The position numbers and the translations under genes were made by a program. A stretch of DNA of 64,000 nucleotides from Sagittula stellata E-37. GTDB taxonomy: Bacteria; Pseudomonadota; Alphaproteobacteria; Rhodobacterales; Rhodobacteraceae. This document shows positions 27,273 to 36,678 of the stretch, in pieces. The notes beneath the pieces are model-generated. The model saw only the letters and a list, made by a program, of their open reading frames with translations, did not search any database and was not told the DNA's origin. Position 1 is the first letter of the stretch, and every line of letters starts with the position of its first letter. The stretch covers positions 496,001-560,000 of the forward strand of contig NZ_CP155729.1 of NCBI RefSeq assembly GCF_039724765.1. Reading direction: 5' to 3'.

Positions 27273-27360
27273 TTCATCTTGGCCCAAATACCTTGGAGGG
27301 GGTCCGGGGGAGGCAAGGCCTCTCCCGGCGGGTCGGGCCGCCGCAGGCGGGCCGAAAACC
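27273..27360. repeat. Intergenic REP-like palindromic element, family 1, copy 2
   Basis: Head TTCATCTTGGCCC-AAATACC followed by GGGGGAGGC-AAG-GCCTCTCCC and a GGGCCGCC/GGCGGGCC stem. It shares its head and layout with 15484-15563. It lies between convergent genes and could serve both as a bidirectional terminator. Confidence 0.75.
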
Positions 27361-27864
27361 CTAGCTGTCCGGCGCTCCGGACGAAATCACCCGAGCCGGA
27401 ATGCCGGCGACCGTCGCACCCGCGGGCACGTCGCGGGTCACCACGGCGTTGGCACCGATCACCGCGTGGTCTCCCACGCTCAGCGGTCCCAGCAGCTTGG
27501 CACCCGCGCCCACGTCCACGTGGCCGCCCAGCACCACCGGTCCGGCCAGCGTCACCTGGTGAAAGATCATGCAGTTCACACCGATTCGCGACCGGGGGTG
27601 CACGATGATGCCGGTGGGATGTGTCAGGCGCAGGCCGCCGCCGATCTCGGTCTCCAGGTGCAGCTCGCATTGCGTCACCAGCGACCAGAACCAGTGATTC
27701 GCGACCCAGTACTTCGAAACCATGCGCCCGAAGGCACCGCGTCCGCGCCAGTACTGGTAGCGGCGTACGGCGCGGATCAGCTTCTTGCCCGGTTCCCAGA
27801 ATGCGTCGATGCGCTCGCGCGACCAGTCGGGCACGTCGGCAGAAATCCGTGTGTCCTGTTGCAT
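27361..27864 (-). CDS. Hexapeptide-repeat (LbetaH) acetyltransferase, serine acetyltransferase-like
   Basis: A protein of about 167 residues with a left-handed beta-helix C-terminus. Hexapeptide turns are readable through HPTGIIVHPRSRIGVNCMIF, VVLGGHVDVGAGAKLLG and HAVIGANAVVTRDVPAG, ending in ATVAGIPARVI. The overall shape matches CysE-like and polysaccharide O-acetyltransferases. In this context O-acetylation of the polysaccharide is more likely than cysteine synthesis, because no cys gene is near. Start at ATG 27864 (MQQDTRISAD) is preferred; an in-frame ATG farther upstream at 27972 adds a stretch unlike the family. The ribosome site is weak. Confidence 0.78.
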   Translation of the reverse strand: MQQDTRISADVPDWSRERIDAFWEPGKKLIRAVRRYQYWRGRGAFGRMVSKYWVANHWFWSLVTQCELHLETEIGGGLRLTHPTGIIVHPRSRIGVNCMIFHQVTLAGPVVLGGHVDVGAGAKLLGPLSVGDHAVIGANAVVTRDVPAGATVAGIPARVISSGAPDS

Positions 27865-28041
27865 TCTGTCCCGGGGCCTTCGATCTGCCTCACTCTTGCC
27901 ATGAAATGGGTTATCATGGGTCCAAACGCAACAGACGACCGCACGGGCCCGCCGCATTACATTGTTTGACATTGTTCCGCCTCAGGTATTGCCGCAGGCG
28001 GGGGCGGCGCGTTTCGAGCAACCGGAGAAACCGGCAGAACA

Positions 28042-30093
28042 ATGACTTCGCAGACCCGCCATCCGCCGTACCGCGGCGACATCGACGGCTTGCGGGCCAT
28101 CGCCGTCCTGTCCGTCGTGCTGTATCACTTCGGGGTTCCGCTCACCGGCGGGTTCACCGGTGTCGACATCTTCTTTGTCATCTCGGGCTTCCTGATCGGC
28201 GGCATCCTCTGGCGCGAATACGATGCGACGGGCCGCATCTGGCTCAGTCACTTCTACCTGCGCCGCTTCCGCCGCCTCGCGCCCGCCTTCTTCACCATGC
28301 TGGCGGTCACCGCCGCCGCGGCCTGGGTGCTGATGCTGCCGTTCGAGTTCCGGGAATTCGGCAAGACCGCCATCGCCTCGACCGTCTATCTGTCGAACGT
28401 GCTGTTCTTCCGGCAGACCGGTTATTTCGACGTGGCCGCCCACGACAAGCCGCTGCTGCACACCTGGTCGCTGGCGGTGGAGGAACAGTTCTACATCTTC
28501 CTGCCGCTCCTGATTCTCCTCCTGGCCCGCTGGCGCTGGGGGCTGCTGGGTGCGCTGGTGGCCATCTGGGCGGTGTCGCTGGCGGCCTGCGTCGTGCTGA
28601 CCCCGGCCTATCCGACGGCGACCTTCTTTCTCTTCCCGTTCCGCGCGTGGGAGCTGCTGAGCGGGGTGCTGCTGGCGATCTGGGGCCACCGCAGGCAGTC
28701 CGACTGGCACGGCTGGGCACCTTTCGCGTGGCTCGGCCTCGCTCTGGTGCTGGTGTCGGTGATCTTCATCCCGGCCGGCCCGCTGTTCCCGGGACTGCTG
28801 GCGATCGTGCCGGTGGCGGGCACGCTGATGCTGCTCTCGACGGGCAACGGGACGAATGGCGTCAGCGCCATCCTGCGCCTGCCTGCCCTGCGTTTCTTCG
28901 GTCTGATCTCCTATTCGCTCTACCTCTGGCACTGGCCGGTATTCGTGCTGTCGAGCTACCTGCGCGACGGCTATGCCAACCCGCTCGAAGCGGTGATCTG
29001 GATGGCCTTGTCGGTGGCTCTGGCCTGGTTGTCCTGGCGCTTTGTCGAGCAACCCGTGCGCCGGGCCAGGAACCTGCCGGGCTGGGCCGTGCTGGTCGGG
29101 ACGCTGGGCGCCTCTGCCGCCGCGCTGGGGTTCGGCGCCTACGTCTACCTCAAGGACGGGCTGCCGCAGCGCTTTGGCCCGGAGGCGGCGGTGCATATCG
29201 CGGCGTCGGGCGATTTCCTGCAGGATTTCAGCCGGTGCTACGTGGCCGACGATCTGCCGCTCGACGGGCTTGAGGTCTGCCCGATCGGGCCGGTCGGCCC
29301 GCCGAAGGTGCTGGTCTGGGGCGACAGCCACCTGCGCGCCTTCAAGGAGGGGCTGGACCTTGCCGCGCATGAGGCCGGAGTGCCCGGGATCATCCTGTGG
29401 CGCGCGGGCTGTCCGCCGCTGATCGACGTCCGCAAGGTGGAGACCGCCGCGACGCCCGCGCAGAACACCGCCTGTGCGCAGGCAAATACCCAGATCAAGC
29501 AAGCCTTCGCGCGGCTCGGCAGCATCGAGGCGGTGCTGCTGGTCGGCCGCTGGGGCTATTACGCCGAGGGCACGGGCAGCGGGCTGGACGCCGGCAACCG
29601 CATCGCCATCTACCCGATCACCGGGCCGGAACAGGTGGACGAGGCTCAGTCCGCCGTGGTGTCGCGTGCCGCAGAGGCGACGGTCGGATATCTGGAACGC
29701 TACTTCGACCGGATCCTCGTCCTGCGCCAGCCGCCGGAGATCCCGCAATACGACAGCCGGCGCGCGGCGCGGGAAGCGGCCCATGCCGGTTTGCCTTTCG
29801 CCGCCCCGCCGACCACGGAGGCGGAGGTGCCGCGGGCGGCGCTGGAGGCGCGGGCGGCACTGGCCGACGCGCCATGGAAGACGCTGGCGGCAGAGGGCCG
29901 GATCGAACTGATCGACCCCTGGCCGAAGTTCTGCGACGAGACGCGCTGTTCGGCGATTGTGGATGGCGTGGGCCAGTTCTTCGACAACAACCACGTGACC
30001 AACGCGGCGGCGCTGAGGGTGCGGGATCTGTTTGCCCCGCTGTTCGAGGGTTTCGCGGCGGAGGCGGCGCAGACGGGCGCCACCGACGGATGA
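28042..30093 (+). CDS. OafA/YrhL-type acyltransferase with C-terminal SGNH domain
   Basis: A 683-residue integral membrane acyltransferase. Residues 1-360 are an acyltransferase-3 domain with about 10 membrane segments and the typical start RGDIDGLRAIAVLSVVLYHF, then GGFTGVDIFFVISGFLI. The C-terminal periplasmic part is an SGNH domain: VLVWGDSHLRAF holds the Ser, and DNNHVTNAAAL carries the His near the end. Such fused proteins O-acetylate surface polysaccharides (for example OafB). ATGA overlap with the GMC oxidoreductase shows that the three genes 28042-32352 form one operon. Confidence 0.9.
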   Translation: MTSQTRHPPYRGDIDGLRAIAVLSVVLYHFGVPLTGGFTGVDIFFVISGFLIGGILWREYDATGRIWLSHFYLRRFRRLAPAFFTMLAVTAAAAWVLMLPFEFREFGKTAIASTVYLSNVLFFRQTGYFDVAAHDKPLLHTWSLAVEEQFYIFLPLLILLLARWRWGLLGALVAIWAVSLAACVVLTPAYPTATFFLFPFRAWELLSGVLLAIWGHRRQSDWHGWAPFAWLGLALVLVSVIFIPAGPLFPGLLAIVPVAGTLMLLSTGNGTNGVSAILRLPALRFFGLISYSLYLWHWPVFVLSSYLRDGYANPLEAVIWMALSVALAWLSWRFVEQPVRRARNLPGWAVLVGTLGASAAALGFGAYVYLKDGLPQRFGPEAAVHIAASGDFLQDFSRCYVADDLPLDGLEVCPIGPVGPPKVLVWGDSHLRAFKEGLDLAAHEAGVPGIILWRAGCPPLIDVRKVETAATPAQNTACAQANTQIKQAFARLGSIEAVLLVGRWGYYAEGTGSGLDAGNRIAIYPITGPEQVDEAQSAVVSRAAEATVGYLERYFDRILVLRQPPEIPQYDSRRAAREAAHAGLPFAAPPTTEAEVPRAALEARAALADAPWKTLAAEGRIELIDPWPKFCDETRCSAIVDGVGQFFDNNHVTNAAALRVRDLFAPLFEGFAAEAAQTGATDG

Positions 30094-31607
30094 CCCTCTG
30101 GGTGCAGCAGTGGGACGCCGTGGTGATCGGCACCGGCATGGGCGGCGGCACGCTTGGGCGCGCGCTGGCCGAGGCCGGGCAGAAGGTGCTGTTCCTCGAA
30201 AAGGGGCAGGCCGACGTGCGCAGCGCCGAGAACGGCCTGTCGGAGATCTTCGTGCCGGAGGCGCGTGCCGTCCGTGGCCTCTGGCCAGAGCCGTTGTCGG
30301 TGAACGTCGACGGGGTCGCGCAGGCGTTCTATGCGCCGCGGGGCGCGGGGCCGGGCGGGTCGTCGGTGTTCTACGCGGCCACGCTGGAGCGTCCCGAACG
30401 CCACGACCTTGAGGACGTTCCGGGCCGCCCGCATCCCACGGGCGGCTGGCCGCTGGATTTCGACGCGCTGGCGCCGTTCTACGCGCAGGCGGCGCGCATG
30501 TACCGGGTCTACGGCACGCCGGACCCGCTGTCGCCGGAGGTCCCGCAGCCGCTGCGCGATGCGCCCGAGTTGACGGATGTCGAGGCGTCCCTCATGGCCC
30601 GGTTTCGCAAGGCGGGCCTGCATCCTTACCACGCCCACACCGGGGTGGAGCGGCTGGACGGCTGCACAATGTGCCTTGGCCGCAAGTGCCCGCGCGCCTG
30701 CAAGATGGACGGTCGGTCCGCCGGGGTGGAACCGGCCCTGGCCGCCGGGGCGCAGCTATTGACCGGGGCAGAGGTCACGCGGCTGGTCATGGACGGCAAC
30801 CGCGTCTCGACGGTGGAGGCGCGGGTGGACGGCGAGGTCCGGCGCTTCACCGCGCGACGGTACGTGCTTGCGGCGGGTGCGCTGGGGTCGCCCCCCGTGC
30901 TGCTGCGCTCTGCCTGCGAAGGTTGGGCAGAGGGGGTCGCCAATCGGTCGGGTCTTGTCGGGCGCAACCTGATGTTTCATCTCAACGAGATGTTCGCCCT
31001 TTGGCCGGGCATCGAAGGCGAAGCGACGAAGGCGATCTCGCTTCGCGATCTCTATCATCTCGAAGGGCAACGGCTGGGGACGGTGCAGGCCATGGGCATC
31101 CGCGCCTCTTATGGCGAGACGGTGTACTATCTGAACCGGATGCTGGCGGCGCGCGGCCTGTCCCGGCTGGCCCCGCTGTCGCGCCTGTCCGCCGCACTGG
31201 CGCAGAAGATCATGGGGTCTGCCCAGATCTTCGTCGGCCTGATGGAGGACCTGCCCTATGCAGAGAACCGGATCGACGCTGACGGCGTGGTGCATTACAC
31301 CCTGCACGCCGAGCTGAAGACGCGGCGGAAGGCGTTCCGCAAGGCGATCCGGCGCGCGTTTCGCGGCCAGCGGCGGATGCTCCTGGGCTTCGCGCCGGAG
31401 TTGAACTGGGGGCATCCCTGCGGGAGCTTGCGGTTCGGCAGCGATCCTGCATCCTCTGTCCTGCGGCCCGACGGGCGGGCGCACGATGTCGAGAACCTGT
31501 GGGTTGCGGATGCCTCCTTCATGCCGACGTCGATGGGGGTTAACCCGAGCCTGACGATCGCGGCCTTCGCGTTGCATGTGGCAAAGGGGATGGGGGCGGA
31601 TGACTGA
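30090..31607 (+). CDS. GMC-family FAD oxidoreductase
   Basis: A 505-residue flavoprotein of the glucose-methanol-choline family. The FAD-binding motif is DAVVIGTGMGGGTLGRALAE followed by VLFLEKG; the C-terminal signature is VADASFMPTSMGVNPSLTI. A four-cysteine segment CTMCLGRKCPRAC in the middle is a feature of one bacterial GMC subgroup and might bind metal or form disulfides. No export signal is visible. The gene is coupled on both sides (4-nt and 8-nt overlaps) to an acyltransferase and an SDR. It probably oxidises a sugar or alcohol hydroxyl; the substrate is not known. Confidence 0.85.
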   Translation: MTLWVQQWDAVVIGTGMGGGTLGRALAEAGQKVLFLEKGQADVRSAENGLSEIFVPEARAVRGLWPEPLSVNVDGVAQAFYAPRGAGPGGSSVFYAATLERPERHDLEDVPGRPHPTGGWPLDFDALAPFYAQAARMYRVYGTPDPLSPEVPQPLRDAPELTDVEASLMARFRKAGLHPYHAHTGVERLDGCTMCLGRKCPRACKMDGRSAGVEPALAAGAQLLTGAEVTRLVMDGNRVSTVEARVDGEVRRFTARRYVLAAGALGSPPVLLRSACEGWAEGVANRSGLVGRNLMFHLNEMFALWPGIEGEATKAISLRDLYHLEGQRLGTVQAMGIRASYGETVYYLNRMLAARGLSRLAPLSRLSAALAQKIMGSAQIFVGLMEDLPYAENRIDADGVVHYTLHAELKTRRKAFRKAIRRAFRGQRRMLLGFAPELNWGHPCGSLRFGSDPASSVLRPDGRAHDVENLWVADASFMPTSMGVNPSLTIAAFALHVAKGMGADD

Positions 31608-32352
31608 TTTCACGCCGGAGGACGGATGCGTCGTGGTGACGGGCGCCGGGTCCGGGCTGGGCCGCGCGATGGCGCTGGCCTTTGCGGCGCGGGGGTTCCG
31701 CGTGGTCGGCACCGGGCGGCGGGCAGGGGCGCTGTCGGAGACGGCGGATCAGTGCGGCGGGCGCTTCACCGCGCTGCCGATGGACGTGGCCGACTGGACC
31801 GCGGTGCGGGAAGGCTTTGCGCCGCTTGGCCCGGTGGCGGTGCTGGTGAACAACGCCGCCGTCTACCCGCGCCGGGATATCCTTGACGAAAGCGGTGAGA
31901 GTTTTGCCGGGACGATGGCGGTCAACCTCGGCGGGGTGGTGAACTGCACCCGGGCCGTTCTGGAGGACATGGCCCCGCGCGGTCGTGGGCGCATCCTGAA
32001 CGTCGCCACCTTTGCAGACCTGAACCCGTTGCCCGCGTCCTCTGCCTATTCGGTGTCGAAGGGGGCGGCGCGCATCTTCACCCGTGCGCTTCTGGCGGAC
32101 ATCGGCGACCGGCTGCCGAGGATCGTCGTGTCGGACTGGATGCCGGGGATGCTGGCGACGACCATGGGAATCCCCGATGGCGTGGCGCCCAAAGTCTCGG
32201 CAGAGTGGGGCGTGCGGCTGGCGCTGAAAGGCGACGCCTCCTACAGCGGGACTGTGTTCGAGATGGACCGCGAAATCCTACCGCCGCGCGGGCTCAAGGC
32301 GAAGGTCCGCGACATGGTCATGATGCGCAGACGCAGGCCGCGTCTGCTGTGA
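31600..32352 (+). CDS. Short-chain dehydrogenase/reductase
   Basis: A 250-residue classical SDR: cofactor motif VVVTGAGSGLGRAMAL, structural NNAAVYPR, the Ser region, and catalytic YSVSK. The start at 31600 overlaps the GMC stop by 8 nt. It could reduce or reoxidise the product of the GMC enzyme in the same operon, a common oxidase/reductase pairing in sugar or polyol conversion. The next gene is convergent and 64 nt away. Confidence 0.85.
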   Translation: MTDFTPEDGCVVVTGAGSGLGRAMALAFAARGFRVVGTGRRAGALSETADQCGGRFTALPMDVADWTAVREGFAPLGPVAVLVNNAAVYPRRDILDESGESFAGTMAVNLGGVVNCTRAVLEDMAPRGRGRILNVATFADLNPLPASSAYSVSKGAARIFTRALLADIGDRLPRIVVSDWMPGMLATTMGIPDGVAPKVSAEWGVRLALKGDASYSGTVFEMDREILPPRGLKAKVRDMVMMRRRRPRLL

Positions 32353-32415
32353 TGCCAGTGCCCGGTCCGCGCGCGCGGCTGGGCGGCTGGGTTGGTGGAT
32401 GGACCATGGCGGGCT

Positions 32416-33702
32416 TCAGGGCCGGAACAGGTCCGGTCTCGGTGACGTGCGTCCCGAGAGAACCCAGTCGTAGACCCGGGCCACCTGCCGCGCCTTGGCG
32501 GACCAGAGGAAATCGTTCTGCACGCGGGTACGGGCGGCTGCGGCCATGGGAGCAAGCTGCTCTGGCGCGTCGGCCAGGCGGGCCAGTTCCCGGGCGAAAC
32601 CGGCGACGATCTGGTCGCGCGTGCCGCATGGCACCTTCAGGCCAATCGTGGCGTCCACCAGCTCGCCCGGGCCGGCGTAATCGACGATCAGGGGCACGAC
32701 GCCGAGGGCCATCGCCTCCAGCACCACACCGCCGCCGAATTCGCGGATCGACGGGAACGAGAGCAGGTGGCACCTGGCGAGGATGTCCTGCACCTGTTCG
32801 TGCGCCTGCCAGCCGTGGAAGGTGAGCGCCGCGTCGATGCCCAGCCGCTGGGCCTGATCGCGCAGGGCGGGCATCATCGGACCGTCGCCGATGATGTCGA
32901 GCGTCATGCGGTCGTCGCGCAGCAGCGGGGCGGCGGCCTCCAGCAGCATGTCCGGTCCCTTGTAGGGCACCAGCCGCCCGACGAAAGCGGCGCGCAGCTT
33001 GCCCGGTTGCGGCGCGGCGGTACGCGAAAAGCGGGCCGGGTCGATACCGTTCTCCGGCAACCAGATCACGCGGTCCTGAAGGTCTTCGGGCACTTCCGAC
33101 GCGGTGTGACGCGACCCGGCGAGGATCGCGCTGGCGTTGGTCAGGGTGGCACGGCGCCCGGGCAGCAGCTTGTAGGCGCCGCGCACGTAGGACAGCCACT
33201 CCTTTTCGGCCCGGCGTTCAGCGTCGAAGGCCTTGGGCCAGGGCACACCGCCATTGAGTGGCCCGAGGACAAAGGGGACGCCCGCACGGGCGCATTTCGC
33301 GGCCAGCGGAGAGGGCGACGTCGGCGAAAGCGGTGTGATGCGGTGCACGATGTCATAGGCGCCGCGCCGGATGTCGTCGCCGAAGCGCTTCCAGATCAGA
33401 CGTTCGAAGTAGGGATAGGACAGGGCGTTCACCGCCTGCAGCGTGGTCCAGCCCTTGCCGCTGTCGAGGCGCAGCTTTTCGGCCAGCTTCCACATGGGGC
33501 GGGCGATGGCCTCTGAATCGATGGCGGTGAAATCCGTGCCTTCGCGCATTCCGGCGCGCAGGAAGGCATCCCGGTTGCGGGTCTGGGTGACGATGTGGAC
33601 ATCGGCCACCTCGCGCAGGGCAGAGGCAAGCGACCAGCCCACCAGCGGTACGCTGACCCATTCGGGATTGGCCGCCTCTGCGACGGCGAGAACGCGGGTC
33701 AT
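32416..33702 (-). CDS. Glycosyltransferase family 4 (GT-B)
   Basis: A 428-residue GT4 enzyme. The acceptor domain carries VLAVAEAANPEWVSVPLVGW and IVHRITPLSPTSPSPLA. The donor domain has LRAAFVGRLVPYKGPDMLLE, LDIIGDGPMMPALRD and PSIREFGGGVVLEAMALGVV with the E-x7-E pair. ATGA overlap with the O-antigen-ligase-like gene upstream (33699) makes a two-gene minus-strand operon. It belongs to the exopolysaccharide set; the donor is not readable. Confidence 0.88.
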   Translation of the reverse strand: MTRVLAVAEAANPEWVSVPLVGWSLASALREVADVHIVTQTRNRDAFLRAGMREGTDFTAIDSEAIARPMWKLAEKLRLDSGKGWTTLQAVNALSYPYFERLIWKRFGDDIRRGAYDIVHRITPLSPTSPSPLAAKCARAGVPFVLGPLNGGVPWPKAFDAERRAEKEWLSYVRGAYKLLPGRRATLTNASAILAGSRHTASEVPEDLQDRVIWLPENGIDPARFSRTAAPQPGKLRAAFVGRLVPYKGPDMLLEAAAPLLRDDRMTLDIIGDGPMMPALRDQAQRLGIDAALTFHGWQAHEQVQDILARCHLLSFPSIREFGGGVVLEAMALGVVPLIVDYAGPGELVDATIGLKVPCGTRDQIVAGFARELARLADAPEQLAPMAAAARTRVQNDFLWSAKARQVARVYDWVLSGRTSPRPDLFRP

Positions 33703-35156
33703 CTGCTCTCCTTCGGGGCGCCGATGACTGGGCGCCAGCCTGGTGTGGTCGTGCCGGTCTTTTGCGGGTCGTCGGTGGGCGTTTCAAGGGGGCCTGTGGG
33801 CGACGCCCTGAGACGGTCGGCCCGCAGGCTTTCGGCATAGCCGGTCAGCGCGCCTACGATCATCCACGTCAGCGGGGTCAGGGTGGCGTTGGGGATCATG
33901 TCGGCAAGATTCGCCGCAAGCATCAGCGACAGCGGCCCGACAAGGGGCGAGACCTGCGACCTGGCAAGCCGGACCTCGCGTCCGATTAGGAGCAAGGGCA
34001 GCAGGATCAGGCCGAACTCTGCCGCGAAGCCGACCCAGCCATAGACGCCGATGGTGATGATCCAGCGTCCGTCCGTGACCGACAGGATAAAGCCCGTCAC
34101 CGGGTCGAGGATATGGTTGCGTCCCCAGCTTCCCCAGCCGAAGAACGGCTTCAGGTAGGCCCGGTCGAGCAACGTGTTCTCGTTCATGAACCGGAACCGG
34201 AGCGAGGCGGCGCGGTCCGGGTCGATGGCGGCGGCGCGTGACAGCAGAGTCTCTTCCGGGATCAGGGCGGCGCCCTTCAGCAGCGGGTAGGCCAGCGCCA
34301 GGAGGCCGATCAGGATCGCGACGCGCACCTGCATCCGGACGGGTACGAGAACGACCAGCGGCGCCAGCGCGACGAGGAAGATCAAGGCGCCCAGCGACTT
34401 GGCAAGCACCAGCACGGTGGTCAGCCAGATGGCGGCCATCAGGAACTTCAGCCCGTGCCCGCCCGCCGAAAAGCGCCACAGTCCCCAGGCGGCGATGACC
34501 GCCATGAAGGTGTAAAACGCCACCCACAGGCCATGGTACAGGAAGACGACCGGGCGGTAACCGCCGAAGCGGACGCTTTGCCCGAACTGGTGCTGGTAAA
34601 AGCCGTAGACCCAGAGGTTGAGCTGCGGCGACAGCCGGATCTCGATCAGCATCAGGAGCGAATAGACCAGCCCGCCGATCATCAGCGCCTTCAGAAGTTC
34701 CCGTTGGGCGCCGCCGCTGGCGAGGAACTGGCGCGCCATGAGGAACGGCAGCAGGAACAGGAATTGCTGTATGGTCAGCGCGAGCGCGTCCTTGATGCCC
34801 AGCCCGGGCAGGCCGATCTGCCCCCAGAACACCGGATCGCCGTTCGTGAGGACCGTCAGCGCGGGCGACAGGACGAAGGTCAGGACCAGCGCCTTGCCGA
34901 GCAGCGATTGCGGAAGAAGCGGGCCTTGCGGACCGTGGCGCCACATCGCCATGGCAAAGGCCATCAGGGCGGGAATGTTGTGTTTCGACAGCGGCGGGGC
35001 GGCAGGGAAGTCGAAGACGGCGGGCGGTTCGGGCAGGAACAGGTAGCCGGCGAGGATCGACCAGATCAACGCCCGGTCCGCGGGAAGCCGTCCGTACAGC
35101 ACCGCGACCACCAGCGGAAAGCAGGCGAGGGCGAGGAAGGCGATCGGGTTGGGCAT
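33699..35156 (-). CDS. O-antigen ligase/polymerase-like multi-pass membrane protein
   Basis: A 485-residue polytopic protein with about 11-12 membrane segments (for example ALACFPLVVAVLYG, ALVLTFVLSPALTVLT, LIFLVALAPLVVLVP). A large periplasmic loop near residues 330-390 (RFMNENTLLDRAY, then FFGWGSWGRNHILDP) is the position of the active loop in WaaL/Wzy proteins. It would polymerise or ligate the repeat units that the flippase at 1931 exports. The C-terminal 40 residues are hydrophilic and proline-rich. It is coupled to the GT4 downstream. Wzy and ligase cannot be told apart from sequence alone. Confidence 0.75.
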   Translation of the reverse strand: MPNPIAFLALACFPLVVAVLYGRLPADRALIWSILAGYLFLPEPPAVFDFPAAPPLSKHNIPALMAFAMAMWRHGPQGPLLPQSLLGKALVLTFVLSPALTVLTNGDPVFWGQIGLPGLGIKDALALTIQQFLFLLPFLMARQFLASGGAQRELLKALMIGGLVYSLLMLIEIRLSPQLNLWVYGFYQHQFGQSVRFGGYRPVVFLYHGLWVAFYTFMAVIAAWGLWRFSAGGHGLKFLMAAIWLTTVLVLAKSLGALIFLVALAPLVVLVPVRMQVRVAILIGLLALAYPLLKGAALIPEETLLSRAAAIDPDRAASLRFRFMNENTLLDRAYLKPFFGWGSWGRNHILDPVTGFILSVTDGRWIITIGVYGWVGFAAEFGLILLPLLLIGREVRLARSQVSPLVGPLSLMLAANLADMIPNATLTPLTWMIVGALTGYAESLRADRLRASPTGPLETPTDDPQKTGTTTPGWRPVIGAPKESR

Positions 35157-35421
35157 CTGGGCGCTGCGGGCCTTCGTGCTGCGGGTTGGGCGTGCGTGCG
35201 GGCCGGAGGCTGGTGGACGGACCCCGGTGTCCGCGTGATAGCAGCGGCGTCAGGCAAAGTCGCGTCGGCAATGCGCCGATTGTAAGGAATGCAGGGCCGG
35301 TTGTGCGCAACCGGTCACGCCGTTGAACGGTTGGAAACTTCGCCCTCCAGGTGCCATACTGTCGCCGGATTGCCATTTCAGGGCAGGTCCTTGCTCGTTT
35401 CGCGTTTCCGGGGACTTCACA

Positions 35422-36597
35422 TTGCGCATTGCCTTTCTGACAGACATGCCGCCGAAAGACCGGAACATCTATTCCGGGGGCAACCGGCGGATCTTCGACG
35501 CACTGGAACGCCATGTCGGCGAGGTGTCGGTCGTGCCGCAGGACTGGGGCGCCGCCGAGCCCGTGCGGCAGGCGATCCTGTCGACATCGACGGCCACGAA
35601 CATGCGGCTGCGCTGGCGCGCCCGTTACGCTCTGCGCGGCGTCGTTGGGCGGAACGTGACACGCTACCTGGAGGAGACTTCTCCGGACGTGGTGTTTGGC
35701 GCCTATGCGCTGCACAGCTTTTCGGGCGTGCAGGTGCCCGGGCAGGTGGTGAGCGCCTTTACATCCGATGCGGTCCAGACCGTGTTCCGCTGTTCCGAGA
35801 TCGGCGCGGCGCATGAGCGGACGCTGCCGTTCGGTCGCGCGCTCGACGGTTGGGTCGAACGGCAGGAACGGAAGGTTCTGCGGCAGCTCGACCTGGGGCT
35901 CTGGCCGTCGGAGTGGCTGCGGACAGCGGTGGACGACCGCTATGGCCTGGCGCCGGGGGTCGGCAAATGCGTCGAGTGGGGGGCCGGGATCGAGGCGCCG
36001 GACTGGACCGGGCCGAAGGCGCTGGACCCGAACGGTCCCGTGCGGCTGCTGGTTCTGGGCCGCGACTGGTTCGCCAAGGGCGGGCCCCTTGCATTCGACA
36101 CACTGAACGCCCTGCGCGCGCAGGGTGTCGACGCGAATCTGACGGTGGTGGGCTGCGTCCCGCCCGACATGCACATCAACGAACACGTCACCGTGCGCGC
36201 GCATCTCGACAAGGCGGTGCCGGCGGAACTGGCGCTCTTCGAAGACGCGCTGAGGCAGGCGCATTTCATGGTGATGCCCTCCCACGAAAGCTACGGCTTT
36301 GCATTCTGCGAGGCGTCGGCCTGGGGGATGCCCTCGCTCTGCCTGCGGGTCGGTGGCGTGCCGGTTCGCGACGGGGAGAACGGCTATGCCCTGCCGCGCG
36401 GTTCGGGGGCAGAGGACTTCGCCAGCCTCATTCGCGAACACCTTGCCGCGCCGGAACGGTACACGGCGCTCAGCCGGTCCTCCCGCACGATCTACGAGAC
36501 CCGGCTGAACTGGGACGCCTGGGGCAAACGCGTGAAAATTCTGCTGGACGAGGCCGTCGCGATGAAACGCCGGGACCCTCGGCGGCGTTCGGCCTGA
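35422..36597 (+). CDS. Glycosyltransferase family 4
   Basis: A GT-B enzyme of about 391 residues. The start of the fold reads LRIAFLTDMPPKDRNIYSGG, so I place the start at TTG 35422, which has GGGGAC about 6 nt upstream; an ATG at 35323 would add 33 unlike residues. The donor domain has VRLLVLGRDWFAKGGPLAFD, LTVVGCVPPD and PSHESYGFAFCEASAWGMPS with the E-x7-E pattern. It is divergent from the O-antigen-ligase-like operon with about 265 nt between starts. It probably works on the same polysaccharide. Confidence 0.8.
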   Translation: MRIAFLTDMPPKDRNIYSGGNRRIFDALERHVGEVSVVPQDWGAAEPVRQAILSTSTATNMRLRWRARYALRGVVGRNVTRYLEETSPDVVFGAYALHSFSGVQVPGQVVSAFTSDAVQTVFRCSEIGAAHERTLPFGRALDGWVERQERKVLRQLDLGLWPSEWLRTAVDDRYGLAPGVGKCVEWGAGIEAPDWTGPKALDPNGPVRLLVLGRDWFAKGGPLAFDTLNALRAQGVDANLTVVGCVPPDMHINEHVTVRAHLDKAVPAELALFEDALRQAHFMVMPSHESYGFAFCEASAWGMPSLCLRVGGVPVRDGENGYALPRGSGAEDFASLIREHLAAPERYTALSRSSRTIYETRLNWDAWGKRVKILLDEAVAMKRRDPRRRSA

Positions 36598-36678
36598 CAT
36601 GACGGGCTACGCGGTGGAGACTCTGGCCGATCCGTGGTAGCGCCGGGAAAAGCCGATATACGCACAAGGGATTCGTTC

